NCBI GenBank assembly: GCA_026874595.1
Contig: CM049307.1
Coordinates: forward strand, 57,334,870 to 57,398,869
DNA: 64,000 nt
From: Sipunculus nudus
Lineage: Eukaryota; Annelida; Sipuncula; Golfingiida; Sipunculidae
Direction of reading: 5' to 3'
The first letter of the stretch is position 1. Each line of letters opens with the position of its first letter. Shown here in pieces: positions 41,692-55,577 of this stretch. Both the position numbers and the translations under genes were made by a program. The notes under the pieces were generated by a model that did not search any database, was not told the origin of the DNA, and saw nothing but the letters and a program-made list of their open reading frames with translations.

Positions 41692-44600
41692 GATTCTCCT
41701 TGGTCCTCGTCTGCATATTGACTGGATTGTTATGTTTTTTTTTTTCAGTGTTACATGACGCCTGTGGGTGATTACATATGGTTTGGTGGTTCTTGTTAGT
41801 TTAATGTATTTTTCAAGAAGCATTAAGACCCTGTGACCTTGACCTTTGACAGTATGAACTCTATCTCCTTATCTTATCAGGTAAGGAATCTCTGATAGAT
41901 GGAATGGTGGCACTGAAAGATTTTCGACTGCTTCAGAAAACATATAGTCTATGTCGTATGATTTCATTATATGGTACACATATATCTTATGTCATTTGAT
42001 ATCATTAATGTTAAAAGATATATGAAAAGGGTATCGCGATACGCAATATATACGTCGTATCGCGATATACAGATAAATCTTTGATATCGCGCATCCTTGA
42101 TTTCATTTTTTTTTTATAAATTATCCATGGCTAATTGGTCCATGTTGTCTATTGGCATTATTCGAAAAGGCTTGAAATCGTCTGGGATGGTGGTGGATAA
42201 GTTCTTAAAACTTTATTAGGATAATCAATGTAAAGATGACATTTTTTAATCCCCTGTCACATAAAATATGTGGTTCTATTCTCTAACAATTTTTCTCTTA
42301 AAAGATTTTGAAATTCAATTTGAGGGCGGGGGGGGGGTCTCTGTGTTATGACCAAGCAGTGTAATCACGGAAAGACACTTTCCCTTGTTATAGAAATATT
42401 TAGTTGCTATCTTAATGTGGAATAAATCAAAAAGCTGTTCATTAATATCCTTAACTTATGAATAACATAGAAATAAACAGTCAATAATTTTAGAATCTAA
42501 TTGCTAAGGAATAAAAAGTAAATCTGAAAATTTACATGAATGTGAAATGAAAGAGATAAAATGAAAGGCGTTACAGCTCAACCGGGGGTAGCGGGCGCCG
42601 CGGGTGCCCCTCTAGATCCGCCACTGACAGCTATTAAATCTTGGCCGGAAAGCTCTCGTTGGATATAAATATTGATTAGATTTATATATCTGAAATTACT
42701 ATGCATAGATGATGGCAACGACTACTTCGAAAACCTCTTACCTAATTTTCAATATTGCAGGATAAGATATGCGTTCCCGAACAGCGGATCTAGGTCTGCA
42801 CACGGATCTATAGGCGTCTGTATATTTTGCACACGTATGTAGGCGTCTAACGTGGCACATTTGAGGATGAGACTGCCAGTTACCATAACGATGCAATAAA
42901 GATTGTACGATTTGATCGTTGAGTGAAAATGTTTCAGTTGTGAATTCAGTAAAGTAAATCTGAAAATTTACATGAATGGGAAATGAAAGAGATAAAATGA
43001 AAGGCGTAACAGCTCAACAGGGGGTAGCGGGCGCCGCGGGTGCCCCCTCTAGATCCGCCACTGACAGCTATTAAATCTTGGCCGGAAAGCCCTTGTTGGA
43101 TATAAATATTGATTAGATTTATAAATCTGAAATTACTATGCATAGATGATGGCAACGACTACCTCGAAAACCTCTTACCTAATTTTCAATATTGCAGGAT
43201 AAGATATGCGTTCCCGAACGGCGGATCTAGGTCTGCACACGGATCTATAGGCGTCTGTATATTTTGCACACGTATGTAGGCGTCTAACGTGGCACATTTG
43301 AGGATGAGACTGCCAGTTACCATAACGATGCAATAAAGATTGTACGATTTGATCGTTGAGTGAAAATGTTTCAGTTGTGAATTCAGTAAAGTAAATCTGA
43401 AAATTTACATGAATGGGAAATGAAAGAGATAAAATGAAAGGCGTTACAGCTCAACAGGGGGTAGTGGGCGCCGCGGGTGCCCCCTCTAGATCCGCCACTG
43501 ACAGCTATTAAATCTTGGCCGGAAAGCTCTCGTTGGATATAAATATTGATTAGATTTATATATCTGAAATTACTATGCATAGATGATGGCAACGACTACC
43601 TCGAAAACCTCTTACTAATTTTCAATATTGCAGGATAAGATATGCGTTCCCGAACGGCGGATCTAGGTCTGCACACGGATCTATAGGCGTCGGTATATTT
43701 TGCACACGTATGTAGGCGTCTAACGTGGCACATCTGAGGATGAGACTGCCAGTTACCATAACGATGCAATAAAGATTGTACGATTTGATCGTTGAGTGAA
43801 AATGTTTCAGTTGTGAATTCAGTAAAGTAAATCTGAAAATTTACATGAATGGAAAATGAAAGTGATAAAATGAAAGGCGTTACAGCTCAACAGGGGGTAG
43901 CGGGCGCCGCGGGTGCCCCCTCTAGATCCGCCACTGACAGCTATTAAATCTTGGCCGGAAAGCTCTCGTTGGATATAAATATTGATTAGATTTATATATC
44001 TGAAATTACTATGCATAGATGATGGCAACGACTACCTCGAAAACCTCTTACCTAATTTTCAATATTGCAGGATAAGATATGCGTTCCCGAACGGCGGATC
44101 TAGGTCTGCACACGGATCTATAGGCGTCGGTATATTTTGCACACGTATGTAGGCGTCTAACGTGGCACATTTGAGGATGAGACTGCCAGTTACCATAACG
44201 ATACAATAAAGATTGTACGATTTGATCGTTGAGTGAAAATGTTTCAGTTGTGAATTCAGTAAAGTAAATCTGAAAATTTACATGAATGGGAAATGAAAGA
44301 GATAAAATGAAAGGCGTTACAGCTCAACAGGGGGTAGTGGGCGCCGCGGGTGCCCCCTCTAGATCCGCCACTGACAGCTATTAAATCTTGGCCGGAAAGC
44401 TCTCGTTGGATATAAATATTGATTAGATTTATATATCTGAAATTACTATGCATAGATGATGGCAACGACTACCTCGAAAACCTCTTACCTAATTTTCAAT
44501 ATTGCAGGATAAGATATGCGTTCCCGAACGGCGGATCTAGGTCTGCACACGGATCTATAGGCGTCGGTATATTTTGCACACGTATGTAGGCGTCTAACGT

Positions 44601-45830
44601 GGCACATTTGAGGATGAGACTGCCAGTTACCATAACGATGCAATAAAGATTGTACGATTTGATCGTTGAGTGAAAATGTTTCAGTTGTGAATTCAGAGAG
44701 GCAGGTTATAATTTTCTGGTGGTAGTTACCTGAATATCTTTTTTAGGTAACTATGAAACTCCTCCTATGTTTGTACACAAACATACAGATATTTTCTATT
44801 TATTGGTCACACGAGTATATTTTTCAGGGTAGAATTTCCAAGTAATTCCTGGAAGGGAGTATTTCCTACGGCGGGAATTCCTGCAATGGTAATTCACGGA
44901 CAACCCTGTTCTTACTTATAGACATGCAAAATAGCTGGTTTGGTAAGTCAGCACTACACTTCAGCTCATTGTTAAAATAATAATAAACACTACTGAATTC
45001 TATACTTAAGTTAGCGCATATATTCATTTTCCGGCAGTTTAGCCTGTGGATTAAACAGTCTTAAACAAACTTAAATATCCCCTGCCGACAATTTAGCCCT
45101 TTAGCACCCGGCTGGGTGCCAACAGTTTAGCCACTTACTAACAATACATGGTTATTCAAAGGTTATGCCTATATTTATTTAATCCAAAACCACAAAAAAA
45201 TAAATAAAAATTTACTGTATATTTTTGGGTAAATATGCGATAGCAATATCAGTGTATACTTTACATAATTATACATGACTTGCAAAAGTAATTGGTTTAA
45301 TTAAAATACAAATAATCAGTATCTTGATGATTTAGTATTCATGATAATAAAGATGTGTATATAATGCTCGATAATAGTATCAAGCTATTTAGCTGGAATT
45401 GATATAACAACATCGTTATATCGTTATTATATATATATCCCGAAGTCTGATCTCCCTTGGATTTGGTGGCTGTGTAATGGTTTAGCATTTCACTGACATA
45501 CTCATGGTAACAACAAGGGTCTTATCAACATTAGTAGCTGATTAGCAGTTACAAGACTTAAAGGTAATTTTAATTTTTTTTTGCGAATTTCAGTATTAAC
45601 GTGAACACTCGGAACTTTGACCAAGAATATTCAAAGGTTAGGCGAATGTAACTTAATTTGAATTCTCCAGCTGCCCTGGTACAACACTGAGTTCCGCGAC
45701 TTGCCATAAAAGAGCTGTTTCATATGATGGTAGAGTGCATATTTAGTTTTTTAATCTGCGGAAAGGCAAACCTGCATCAATGCATATTCACTAAATGAAG
45801 TGAAAATTTCAAAGTATTACTTACGATCTC
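41692..45830. repeat. Duplication block R1 (paralogue of 50.7-54.0 kb)
   Basis: Collinear with 50736-54007: GCATATTGACTGGATTGTTATG, GACGCCTGTGGGTGATTACATATGG, TTATAAATTATCCATGGCT, the 436-bp unit, GGCAGGTTATAATTTTCTGGTGG, and GATTCACGGACAACCCTGTTCTTAC with its neighbours. R1 lacks about 0.75 kb present in R2 (52100-52845) and has the 436-bp unit amplified. Confidence 0.85.
42517..44696. repeat. Five-copy tandem array, 436-437 bp unit
   Basis: Unit starts at 42517, 42953, 43390, 43826 and 44263 (AGTAAATCTGAAAATTTAC). Copies differ at only a few sites each: for example GCGTCTGTATA in the first two versus GCGTCGGTATA in the last three, and CCTACTAATT versus CCTACCTAATT-type differences. Each unit contains a fragment like a hAT-MITE end (CTAGATCCGCCACTG) and a second GGCGGATCTAGG. 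The 69-codon minus-strand frame found in every copy is carried by the repeat and is not supported as a gene. Confidence 0.96.
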
Positions 45831-46580
45831 TATGCAATATTCTTACCGTGTTACTTCCTCACAACAGACCTATGCATGTAGGACGACAGACCAGTGTGCC
45901 TGCTGTCAGTGCTGAAACAAAATAAAATACAATAAAATAACATTAATCTTGTAACAGGACAAAGTGGAAGCTTAATATGAGAGCTCAAGCTCATATATAA
46001 TAAGTGTAGGTAGGTGGAATATAGATGGTGAAGGAATGGAAATCAACCCTAAGGCATGTAATTGATCTATGTAAAACACTCCGATATATTGTTTTGAGTA
46101 ATGATCTTCTACTGCATGATTACGAGTGTTATATGTTTACACCACTTAAGGTGTAAACCAGGTGCAAAAAAGTAGCAGAATAAAATATTTTATTACTGGT
46201 ATCATTTTCCTAAAATACACCCAAATCTGGGAAGCTGGTTATTTTGATACCCATATTACCATACTTCTTCAGTATTTAATAAAATCAAAGTAATTTTGTT
46301 TGGAAATTGTGATAGTGATGGGAATCTAGTTGAGAATGAAACTGATGTGTCCTATTAAACATGGTTATGTCCTTCAAGAACATGGTTACAGTGAGTATAG
46401 ATGCCAATCCTGGAAAAAGAATCGGTTATGTGAAGGGAACACATGGAATGTAAAGAAGAAGAAGAAAGGGTATTGAAGATGGTTGGATGTTTTTATTTTA
46501 ATTTTTCACAGTCATGCTAAGATCAGTAGAAATGTTTTTTATCTTCAATATAATTTTGTAAGCACATGAACAATTTCTTA
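45831..46580. other. No gene recognised
   Basis: AT-rich; may include the 3'UTR of the LINE to its right (minus strand). Confidence 0.4.
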
Positions 46581-47830
46581 TTGAATGAGTAATCTTTACA
46601 AGGGTCGCCATACATAAATGGGTGTTGATAGATATATATTGTATGTCCATATCTTGTTTGAAGTTGTGAAGATGTTTAAATCTTTCATTTTTATATAAAT
46701 CACACTCAAGAAAAAATGATAGGCGTCTTCTATCATGGATCTACATCTACAGGAAGGATTGTCAATGATGTGACGATCTGTTAATTGGCAATTTATATTG
46801 CTACATTTCAACCTTAATCTTGTTTGTTATATCTGACATTTTCTTTTCCCAATAAAATAGTACATAGGTGGTTTCAAGTTTCTTAATAAGCATCTTTTAA
46901 GTGCATGAACACTGTTTTTATTTTGAATTTCAATATTAAGGTAATTTCATTAGTGATAGTATCAGGTAAGAATGATTTTTTATATAGTGATGTGTTGGCA
47001 TTAACAGAATTGATGTGATTTGTGCCTCTTCTCAAATCATAGTAATGTACCGAGCAAGTGCTGATCTGATTGCAAAAGTAGACAAGAGCTTCATTTTAAA
47101 CATTTGATCGATAAAATTATTTGCTGGGGGTTTCGCCTTTTTTTGTAAAGTATCAAGACATATTTCTTGGTATAATAAGCTGTGCCTGGTACCTTTTACA
47201 CTTCCAGTGATGATTCTTGCTGCCTCTAATTGCACTTTCCCGAGATTGTCCGGTAGCTCCTCACTACAGTTATTTCATATAATTGTACCATATTCTAATA
47301 TGGGTCTAATGCAGTTACAAAACATTAGATGGAGTGATTTTCTGTGCAGGTACCATTACATTCGTTAAAGGATTAGTAGTCTATAATTAGCCTTTTGTAC
47401 AATTTCATTTACATGATTGTTCAAAAGACAATTGTGACCTAAAAAGATGCCCAAGTGTTGGTGTTTAAGATTTGTAAGCGGCTAAATGTGATACATTCAG
47501 TTTTATTTGCATTTAATTTAACAAACCAATTATTTTACAAAAGATTATACACAGACCCTCATTCAATAATTTTGCAGCAAGGGTTGGATTTTCGACGGTG
47601 GTGTATACCGTGGTATCGTCAGCAAATAATTTAATGTTACTAGTGATGTTGTTTGCAAGATTATGAATACCAGAAACAGAAGAGGCCCAAAGATGGATCC
47701 TTGTGGTACTCCTCCTGCTGTGTATGCCCAATTAGAAAACTCGTGATCCACTCTAACCCTCTGTTCTCATTTTGTCTAATATTGTTCAACCCATCTCAGC
47801 AATTTACCTTTGATACCTGCTGATTTTAAT
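46581..47830 (-). pseudogene. CR1/jockey-like LINE, RT to C-terminal end
   Basis: Minus-strand order: SNWAYTAGGVPQGSIFGPLL (RT domain 4, GVPQGSxxGP), NITSNIKLFADDTTVYTTVE with the catalytic FADD box, KTECITFS-like and HLGIFLGHNCLLNNHVNEI (RT domain 6-7), RRPILEYGTIIWNN-type thumb, VQLEAARIITGSVKGTRHSL, and finally CSNINCQLTDRHIIDNPSCR with a CxC...H cluster, as at the end of CR1/jockey-superfamily ORF2 proteins. Frameshifts at about 47740, 47560, 47240 and 47030. The endonuclease side is missing beyond 47830. Inactive 5'-truncated copy. Confidence 0.85.
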
Positions 47831-47916
47831 TTGCCCATGACAAGGAACACTGCTCTCTTTTTTGAGAGTGACTGAAAAATTGAGTCATGTAGATCATACA
47901 AGATATACAAGTCACA

Positions 47917-48025
47917 TATATGTGAAATATACAGATAGGCTTTATGTGCAACTCCCTTCTAACTGATATATAACAAACATACAACTCCCTCATGACTCAA
48001 ATATATCAATGCCTGCCTAATCATG
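47917..48025. repeat. Dispersed repeat of about 110 bp, also at 57.7 kb
   Basis: TATATGTGAAATATACAG through TATATCAATGCCTG recurs at 57712-57826 with an internal difference. Confidence 0.85.
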
Positions 48026-48399
48026 TAGAATTGCAAATTTATACTACAGAAGAAGAGGCCTTGTTTTATAATGGCGTATTCCAATTGTTTGGGATACTTA
48101 GGCACCTCCTAGTATTTATGTATTTTATTTTCTTCAATAGAAGCTGCTTTAACTCAGCTGACAGTGAGTCAACTGGCTTATGGTGATTGGTCAGCGTCCA
48201 TCCATCCGTACGTTAGACTGACACGTTTTGACACCATTTAACCTAAAAACCTTTAACTGAATGTCCTGGGAGTTCAATAAAAAAAATCACCTTAGAAACC
48301 TGAAATAAGGCCAGTGTGACCTATATCCTCCGAGCTAACGGGCTTGAAATAACCTCCCAGAATAAGAATTTGAAACAAAACTTCCAGTATCTTGATCAT

Positions 48400-48770
48400 T
48401 ATTTTCCGCAACACTGACGACGATGATGTTAGTCAGACCAAACTTCATGCACGGTTCGCCAATAACAATGATGAGGACAGTGCTGGTCCCTTTAAAAGCT
48501 GGTGACGGCAGCACTGTCTATGACAACGACAGCAAGCTTCCCCCCTGTACAATCTGACAATGACAACGACAATGCTGGCCTCTCAAAGAAGTTTCTGTGG
48601 CAGCACTGATGATGACAAGGACGGAGGGACCAAAGCTTCCTCTCTGTAGGATACAGATCAAAACTTCCTCCCTGTGGGGCTCTCAAATGACAACGACGCA
48701 AGTCCTTGTTTCTTGAGGAAGTTAGTTGCTGAAACGCTAATGACCACGACGACAGTCACACTAAATCCTT
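48400..48770. repeat. Imperfect tandem repeat, GACAACGAC-rich
   Basis: Segments like ATGACAACGACAGCAAGCTTCC ... CCCTGTACAATCTGAC recur roughly every 60-90 bp with strong divergence. No coding frame is supported. Confidence 0.5.
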
Positions 48771-48789
48771 ACGAATTATCTTTTTATAT

Positions 48790-49165
48790 AATCTTGTAAG
48801 ATTTATGCCAGATTTATGCAAGAAATGTGAAGAATGTTATGCTAGATCGTGCATAATGCTTGACATATATACAAGAATTTGTATGTCAGATATAGCATAT
48901 AAATTAAGCAAGAAATGGTCTGAATGCAAGATATATGTCAGAAATATAGCGAATCATGTAAATGAGCTAAGCAAAATCTCGCATAATACAAAATCGTGCT
49001 TAAATATTCAGCAAGAATAGGTCAATATGAACGATATTTGTCAGAATTAGAGCACATTATGTAAAAGAGCAAAGCAAGATGTTGCTTTATTAAAAATCTT
49101 GCATAATCCAAAATCTTGCTCAAAACCAGGATCATGCTTAAAATTATACAAGATCTTGCATTATG
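48790..49165. repeat. Degenerate array of GCATAAT / GCAAGAT words
   Basis: Short words (ATGCAAGA, CTTGCATAAT, ATTATGCTAGAT, TCAGAATTA) recur throughout about 370 bp in both orientations. No fixed period could be established by eye. A plus-strand 71-codon frame crosses it but follows the repeat. Confidence 0.5.
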
Positions 49166-50614
49166 CTAGATCTGCAGCACGCATTTCTTGTATAAATGCA
49201 ATACATAAGTGCAATATTTTACAGCTGCCCCTAATTTTACCCCCAAATCTCTCAAAATAAGTATAGAGGCTCAGAAGTTCAGCCATAATGAATCACGGGT
49301 AACATCCAAAGAGAAATATAAGCTGTTATGCACATTGAATATTATCCGAATTATGTTCTCTAGGTCCTTTAATCTCACAGACTATTCACTGGTGAGGGTA
49401 GAACTTCTATTGTCTGTTCCATAAGAGGGTGTCCATTGAAACATGGTGATTATTCTCATTTACCTGAATATAAGCAAGTGTCTGGGCAACCGTAATATAT
49501 CAGCTGCGGAGCATCCGAGTCCCGAGAATCCGAGAATTCAAGGCATCCGACAATGTTGACAACACAAGTGCTTGTAATACTTGGAAACCTGGACTCAGAC
49601 TTCAGACCCCGAAACAACAGCTTATATATATTGTATAGGTTGTTGTTTCATAACCATTTCACCTGTGTTAGATTTACTCATGTCATACTGGGTGGTTTGT
49701 TTTGTTTTAATATATCTTATCTTATTGCTTAATTCAAATGAGTTATTAATTCATTTGTTATTTTTTCATTCAATATGTACAAGGTGCTAAACTGTTTGAG
49801 CTCAGCTGACTACAGTCATAGTCTTTTGTCCTTCTGGCCTTATTCAACAAGACATGTTTGAAAATGTTGGACGTACGAATGCGATATTCGACATACAGTT
49901 AGATGTCCTCAAAATCTCCCACCATGCCGAAAATTGATCACTTGGACTTGTTTCCATCAAGATATTAAGGAAAAACATCATTTTCCCCATTAAAATCCCA
50001 TTGTTACACTTCAAAACTGCCAAATATAAAAACCACTTCTGTGGTTTTTCACTGATCATATTTTAAATACATGTTTTTATATATACTTCCTATGTACATT
50101 CCAGAAATTAGGTCAGTATTGTGTAAGTTATGGGCCATAACATAAGACACTTTCTAAAAAAATCATGAAATATATTTTCTCACTTAACATGATATTTGTT
50201 GAAGCTAGAGATTTTTTTCAGGGATATAACTTTATTTAATCAAGAATAAATGCCAATTTTTAAGTTATTAGCAGAAACATAAAATCAGTACCTGAAAATT
50301 TGCCTAAATTTGGCCAATTCACGTGTTTTTCCTGTAAGTGCTGTGAATTTGAATTTCACAGCATGTTCACGTAAGCATTTCATCTGTTATAATCCGAAAT
50401 TTGAAACCAATTGATAAAAAAATTGAGATTTTATTCAAGTTCTCATGCAACATGTTAAGAATTGTTAACTTTAAGTCAGTGGTATATGCAGTGTACTCGA
50501 GCTAGCTCTCGGCTCCCCTGGTTGTTATCTAATGTCTTCACTCCTGGCCAGTCCCAACTGTCTAGGTGAGCTGGGTCAGGCTGTATGCAGTAACTACCAC
50601 AGAGAACCTTTCTC

Positions 50615-50660
<46 letters not shown>

Positions 50661-50735
50661 CCATTCTGTTGACAGGCCTGTACAATAAACATGAATCACG
50701 AAGCTCTTCATTAATATCCTCATCTTACGATCTTA
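49166..50735. other. No gene; (TC)n microsatellite
   Basis: (TC)n at 50610-50656. No recognisable frame or RNA. Confidence 0.45.
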
Positions 50736-53189
50736 TGCATATTGACTGGATTGTTATGGTTTTGTTTCTTTTTTACTTGACGCCTGTGGGTGATTACATA
50801 TGGTTGGGTGGTTCCTGTTGGTTTAATGTTGTTTTCAAGGAGTATTAATACCCTGTGACTTTGACCTTTGACAGTATAATCTCAAAATCTTTAGGAATCT
50901 TCAAATCGTATCAGGTGAGAAATCTCTGATGGATAGAACGGTGGCATTAAAAGTTTTTCCACTGCTTCAGAAAACATATTTGGTTCAGATATACTATGTT
51001 GTTTGATTTCTTTATATGGTACACATATTTCCTATGTCATTTGATTTCATTAAGGTTAAAAGATCTATGAAAAGGTTTTCGCGATACGCAATATATATAC
51101 GTCGTACCGCAATAAAAAGATAAATGTTTAATATCGCGCAACCTTGATTTCATTTTTTTATAAATTATCCATGGCTGATTGGTCCACGTGGTTTATGGCA
51201 TTATTCGAAAAGGCTTGAAATCTTCTGGGATGGTGGTGGATAAGTTCATAAAATTTCTTTTAATAATTTACATTAGGGAGGGTATGGCATTTTGGGACTT
51301 TTTTAAAAAGAATCAATGTAAAGATAACATTTTTAATCCCCTGTCACATAAAATATGTGGTTCTATTCCCTAAAAAAAATTCTTTTAAAAAAATTTTGAA
51401 ATGCAATTGGGGGGGGGGGGTTCTCTGTCGTATGACCAAGCAGTGTAACAACGGAAAGACGCCTTCCTTTGTTATAGAAATATTTGGTTGTTATCTTAAT
51501 AGGGAATAAATCAAAATGCTGTTCATTAATATCCCAAACTTATGAATAGCAAAGAAATAAACTTTCATAACCTAATTGCAAAGGAGTAAAAGGAAAATCT
51601 GAAAATTAAAATTAACTAGGAATGAATGGTTAAAACAAGAGATAAAATGAAAGATGTTACAGCTGAACATGGGGTAGCGCCCCCCCCCCCCCACCTCGAT
51701 CCGCCGCTGACAGGCTTTTCAATATTGGCCTGAAAGCTCTTATTGGATATAAATATTGATTAGATTTATATATCTGAAATGTTTGTGCATAGAAGATGGC
51801 AAAGATTACTTTAAAATCCTCTTACCTGACTTTCAATATTTCAGGATAAGATATGCGTTCCCGAACGGTGGATCTTGGTCTGCACACGGATCTCTAGGCG
51901 TCTGTATATTTTGCACACGTAGCTAGGCATCTAACGCGGTACATTTGAGGATGGAACTTCCAGTAACCATTAAGATGCAATAAAGATTGTGCGATTTGAT
52001 CTTTGAGTGAAAATATTTCAGTTGTGAGGCAGGTTATAATTTTCTGGTGGTAGGTACCTGTATTTCCTTTTAGGTAACCATGTAACTCCTCCTATTTTCT
52101 GAATTTATCATTATCAACTGTCTCATTAACAAACTATATGAGGTAATTTTGACAAAAGAACCCAGCATTTTACATATGTAGGCAGAGGGTCTAAGACACC
52201 ATATTATATATGGGGCCAGTATCAGCTGAAGATGTACTGATAATCATGTATACTTCCCCTGCAATTATGTTTATCTAAGCAAGATTATCTAAACAAGTCA
52301 AAGTGATTAAAGGACCGTACTTCAGCTATCATAATACCTTCAAAACATTCTTGAATGGACACAGTGGGCAGTATCTTGAAGTATATATGATGCACTACAT
52401 AACTATTAAACTTAGCATCAGTTTCATAAATCATAACAAGAAAAGAAATGACTGATGAAGTCAAACTGAGATTTAGATGTTAACAATTTTTTATTGAGTG
52501 AAAAGAGTCTGAACTGACAGAATGGAATTTTAAACATCCGAATATTTTCTTCAGCACTTCCTTCATGCTTTATAATTCAAACAAAACTAGACTCATTAAA
52601 ACCATCTGAAGGTCAGATATATCCCAGAATATAAATAGTGTAATAGCTCTGTATCTCTATCATGTAGGTATTATGTTTGGCTTTCCACTTGTTTCTTTAA
52701 AAGAGGAATTGATATTCATTTTACAATATGACTTCATTATATACGCAGGTAGGAAACGTTTCTGAATTTATTATATTGAATGGGTTGAAACTACTTTACC
52801 AGTGATGGAATAGTTTAAAGTTTGTTAACCTTTTCTTGTAAAATAAAAATACAAATAATTTCTATTTCCTGGTCACACGGGTATTTCCAAGGTTAGAATT
52901 TCCCATTAATTCCTAGAAGGGAGTATATCCCAGGGCGGGAATTCCCTCCATGGTGATTCACGGACAACCCTGTTCTTACATTTGGACAAGCATAACAGCT
53001 GAGTTGGTAGGTCAGCACTATATTTCAGCACATTGTCAAAATAATTATTGAAATTTACTGAATATTACACTGAAATTAGAGCATATATTTATTTGCCTGT
53101 AGACTTAAAAGACTTGAACAAACTTAAATTTCCTCTGCCGACAGTTAAACCACTTTCTAACAATAAATGGTTATACATAGGTTATGCCT

Positions 53190-53469
53190 ATATAGTTACT
53201 TTATCCAAAACCAATCAAAATTAAAAAAATTAGTAGATATTTAAATTTTTGGGAAAATATGCAAAAACAATATCAGTGTATATTTTACATTATATTTTGC
53301 ACTAGTAAAGTTATGGAAATACAAGTAATTGTTTGAATGAAAATACAAATAATCAGTATTTTGATGAATAAGTATTCATGATAATAATGATGTGTATATA
53401 ATGGTTGATATATATGCTCTACAATAGTATCAAGCACTGTAGCTGGAATTGATATAACTTCATCGTTAT

Positions 53470-53532
<63 letters not shown>

Positions 53533-54007
53533 GGTTATAAAGTGACTCCTAAGTTATGTTCAGGGGTCGTCATGGGCGGACACAGAATTTTACAAACCGG
53601 GGGAGGGGGGTTGGAGAGTACCGAAGGCTGATCTCCCCCGAGTTTAGTAGCTGTGTAAGGGTTTAGCATTTCACTGACTATACTCATGGTGACAAGAAGG
53701 GTCTTATTACAAACGGTGGAGGGGGGAGGGGGGCTTGATCTCAAACAATGCCCCCCCTCCCACACACACACACACTCACACACACCCTCTTGTATCCGCG
53801 CCTGGTCATATTAATGCCTTTCCGCCTGTCCTCGACATATAAACACAAAAAGGCATTTTTTCATTTTGTTCCAATCCGTTGGAAAGGTGTACACGTAGAT
53901 GTTTCTACATTAATAGCTGATTAGCGGTAACGATACGTAAAAGTATTTTAATTTTTTTCGCGCATTTCAGTATTAACCTGAACACTCGGAACTCTGACTA
54001 AGGATAT
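53190..54007. repeat. Direct repeat D1
   Basis: Nearly identical to 55241-56103, including GTTACTTTATCCAAAACCAA, the (TA)n array, CAGGGGTCGTCATGGGCGGA, the CACACA stretch and GCGCATTTCAGTATTAACC. The CAGGGG...GCGCCTGG parts are absent from R1 and look like a MITE insertion. Confidence 0.92.
53472..53526. repeat. (TA)n array
   Basis: R1 has only about five TA units at the same place (45430-45438). Confidence 0.97.
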
Positions 54008-55035
54008 TTAAATGTTGAAGGCACCCGAGATTAAACGAACCCTGAGGAGCTTTTGCACGGCGACACGGTACAAGCAGCTAAGGAGCAAGCAGATGTTTGA
54101 CATTGAGCAGATCAGTTTGAGATATACTTAGCAAAACCGATAAATTAATATCAAACAGCCTGATATAACAAAGTGGCTAATTTTACAGTTAGATATTGCG
54201 TGGTGAGATCAGGGACGCATAGGAAATCGGTAGCCGTTTAATCAATTTATTGACCCCGCAGTCGAGCGAATAATATGCAGCTTCGCAACGTGTAAATGAT
54301 CAACCGTGGAATAAAGTGACACGATGTTTAACGCTTCATATAAGCTGCGTTTACCTTAGGAGCACATCACACCGTGACATGAGCATGGACACGCATTAAG
54401 GTAACAACTGGGGATTGCACAATCCTTTGTGTTCCAGTCCCGGGAACAGCAACAGTACCGGTGGTCTTTGATGTTGCCCGGGGCGAGTGATCAGTGTCCG
54501 CCGAAGGTGGCGTATCGTGTCCGCATTTGTCAGGTTCATTTACTCTTAGAATGTTGGTTTGAGTTGAAATCTGCTGTCCGTCGTCCGCAGTAGTGAGGTG
54601 TCCGCCTTACAGAGGTTCCGCTTATACATAACATGTAGGGCATTTTGAAGGGACTTAACTGTCTTGTCTGTTTTATCCAGTTTTCCGCCTTAGTGAGGTG
54701 TCCGTTAGACCAGTTTTCACTGTATGTGACTTGTATGAGAGATGTTAGGTAGCTGCACATGAGGGTGCTATGTAAATCTCAGTTTTTAGTATTTTAAATT
54801 TAAGGCTTATTCTTCCAAAAGACAGGACTGCCACTTTTACCAAACGGACACAAAAGCTGCAGAAACTTCCAAGTCTTTTATAAATACTATAAAGTTTCAC
54901 ATTCCCGATGGATATGCATTGATACAGGTTTGCCTTTCCGCAGAAAAAATTGCCTTTCCTCTAAATATGCACTTTACCATCATATTAGACAGTTCTATTT
55001 TGGCCCCGCTGTTGTTTGTCAGTCTCGTAGCTCAC
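54008..55035 (+). repeat. Inverted repeat, left arm (about 1.03 kb)
   Basis: Reverse complement of 56104-57130. Outer edge TTAAATGTTGAAGGCACCC, inner edge GCTGTTGTTTGTCAGTC. Confidence 0.93.
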
Positions 55036-55119
55036 GTGATATTTATATTTCCATATGACATTTGGAAAATGTTTTTGTAAGGTAAAATACAAAACGTTTT
55101 TCACAAAACGTCTATACAC

Positions 55120-55240
55120 CATCCGCCGTTTCCCTTTTGCAGCCTGTTTATGTTGCTACAACGTTGTGACAATGTAATGTTGTGGCATAACTTTCTGTCA
55201 ACTTTACCCTGAAAGTTGCGGAAACGTTATGTGTTAGCTG
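55120..55240. repeat. MITE-like sequence with ACAACGTTGTGAC core
   Basis: GCTACAACGTTGTGACAATG through GTTATGTGTTAGCTGGGTA resembles a short dispersed element. It ends exactly where D2 begins. Confidence 0.4.
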
Positions 55241-55516
55241 GGTAGTTACTTTATCCAAAACCAATCAAAATTAAAAAATTAGTACATATTTAAATTTTTG
55301 GGAAAATATGCAAAAACAATATCAGTGTATATTTTACATTATAGTTTTGCACTAGTAAAGTTATGGAAATACAAGTAATTGTTTGAATGAAAATACAAAT
55401 AATCAGTATTTTGATGAATATGTATTCATGATAATAATGATGTGTATATAATGGTTGATATATATGCTCTACAATAGTATCAAGCACTGTAGCTTGAATT
55501 GATATAACTTCATCGT

Positions 55517-55577
<61 letters not shown>

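Larger units (their letters stand above)
50736..54007. repeat. Duplication block R2 (paralogue of R1)
   Basis: Contains a single diverged copy of the 436-bp unit (51595-52030), then 0.75 kb not present in R1, then the segment D1 (53190-54007) that recurs at 55241-56103. Confidence 0.85.

Noticed and set aside
42030-42095. TATCGCGATA words in inverted arrangement
   Set aside because: Both R1 and R2 carry it, R2 with the pairing broken (51075-51130), so the palindrome is not maintained.
42946-43155. 69-codon minus-strand frame repeated in four of the tandem units (SGGSRGGTRGA)
   Set aside because: Conservation follows the recent amplification of the DNA unit, and the glycine-rich part is a translated MITE end. 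The frame is not kept in R2.
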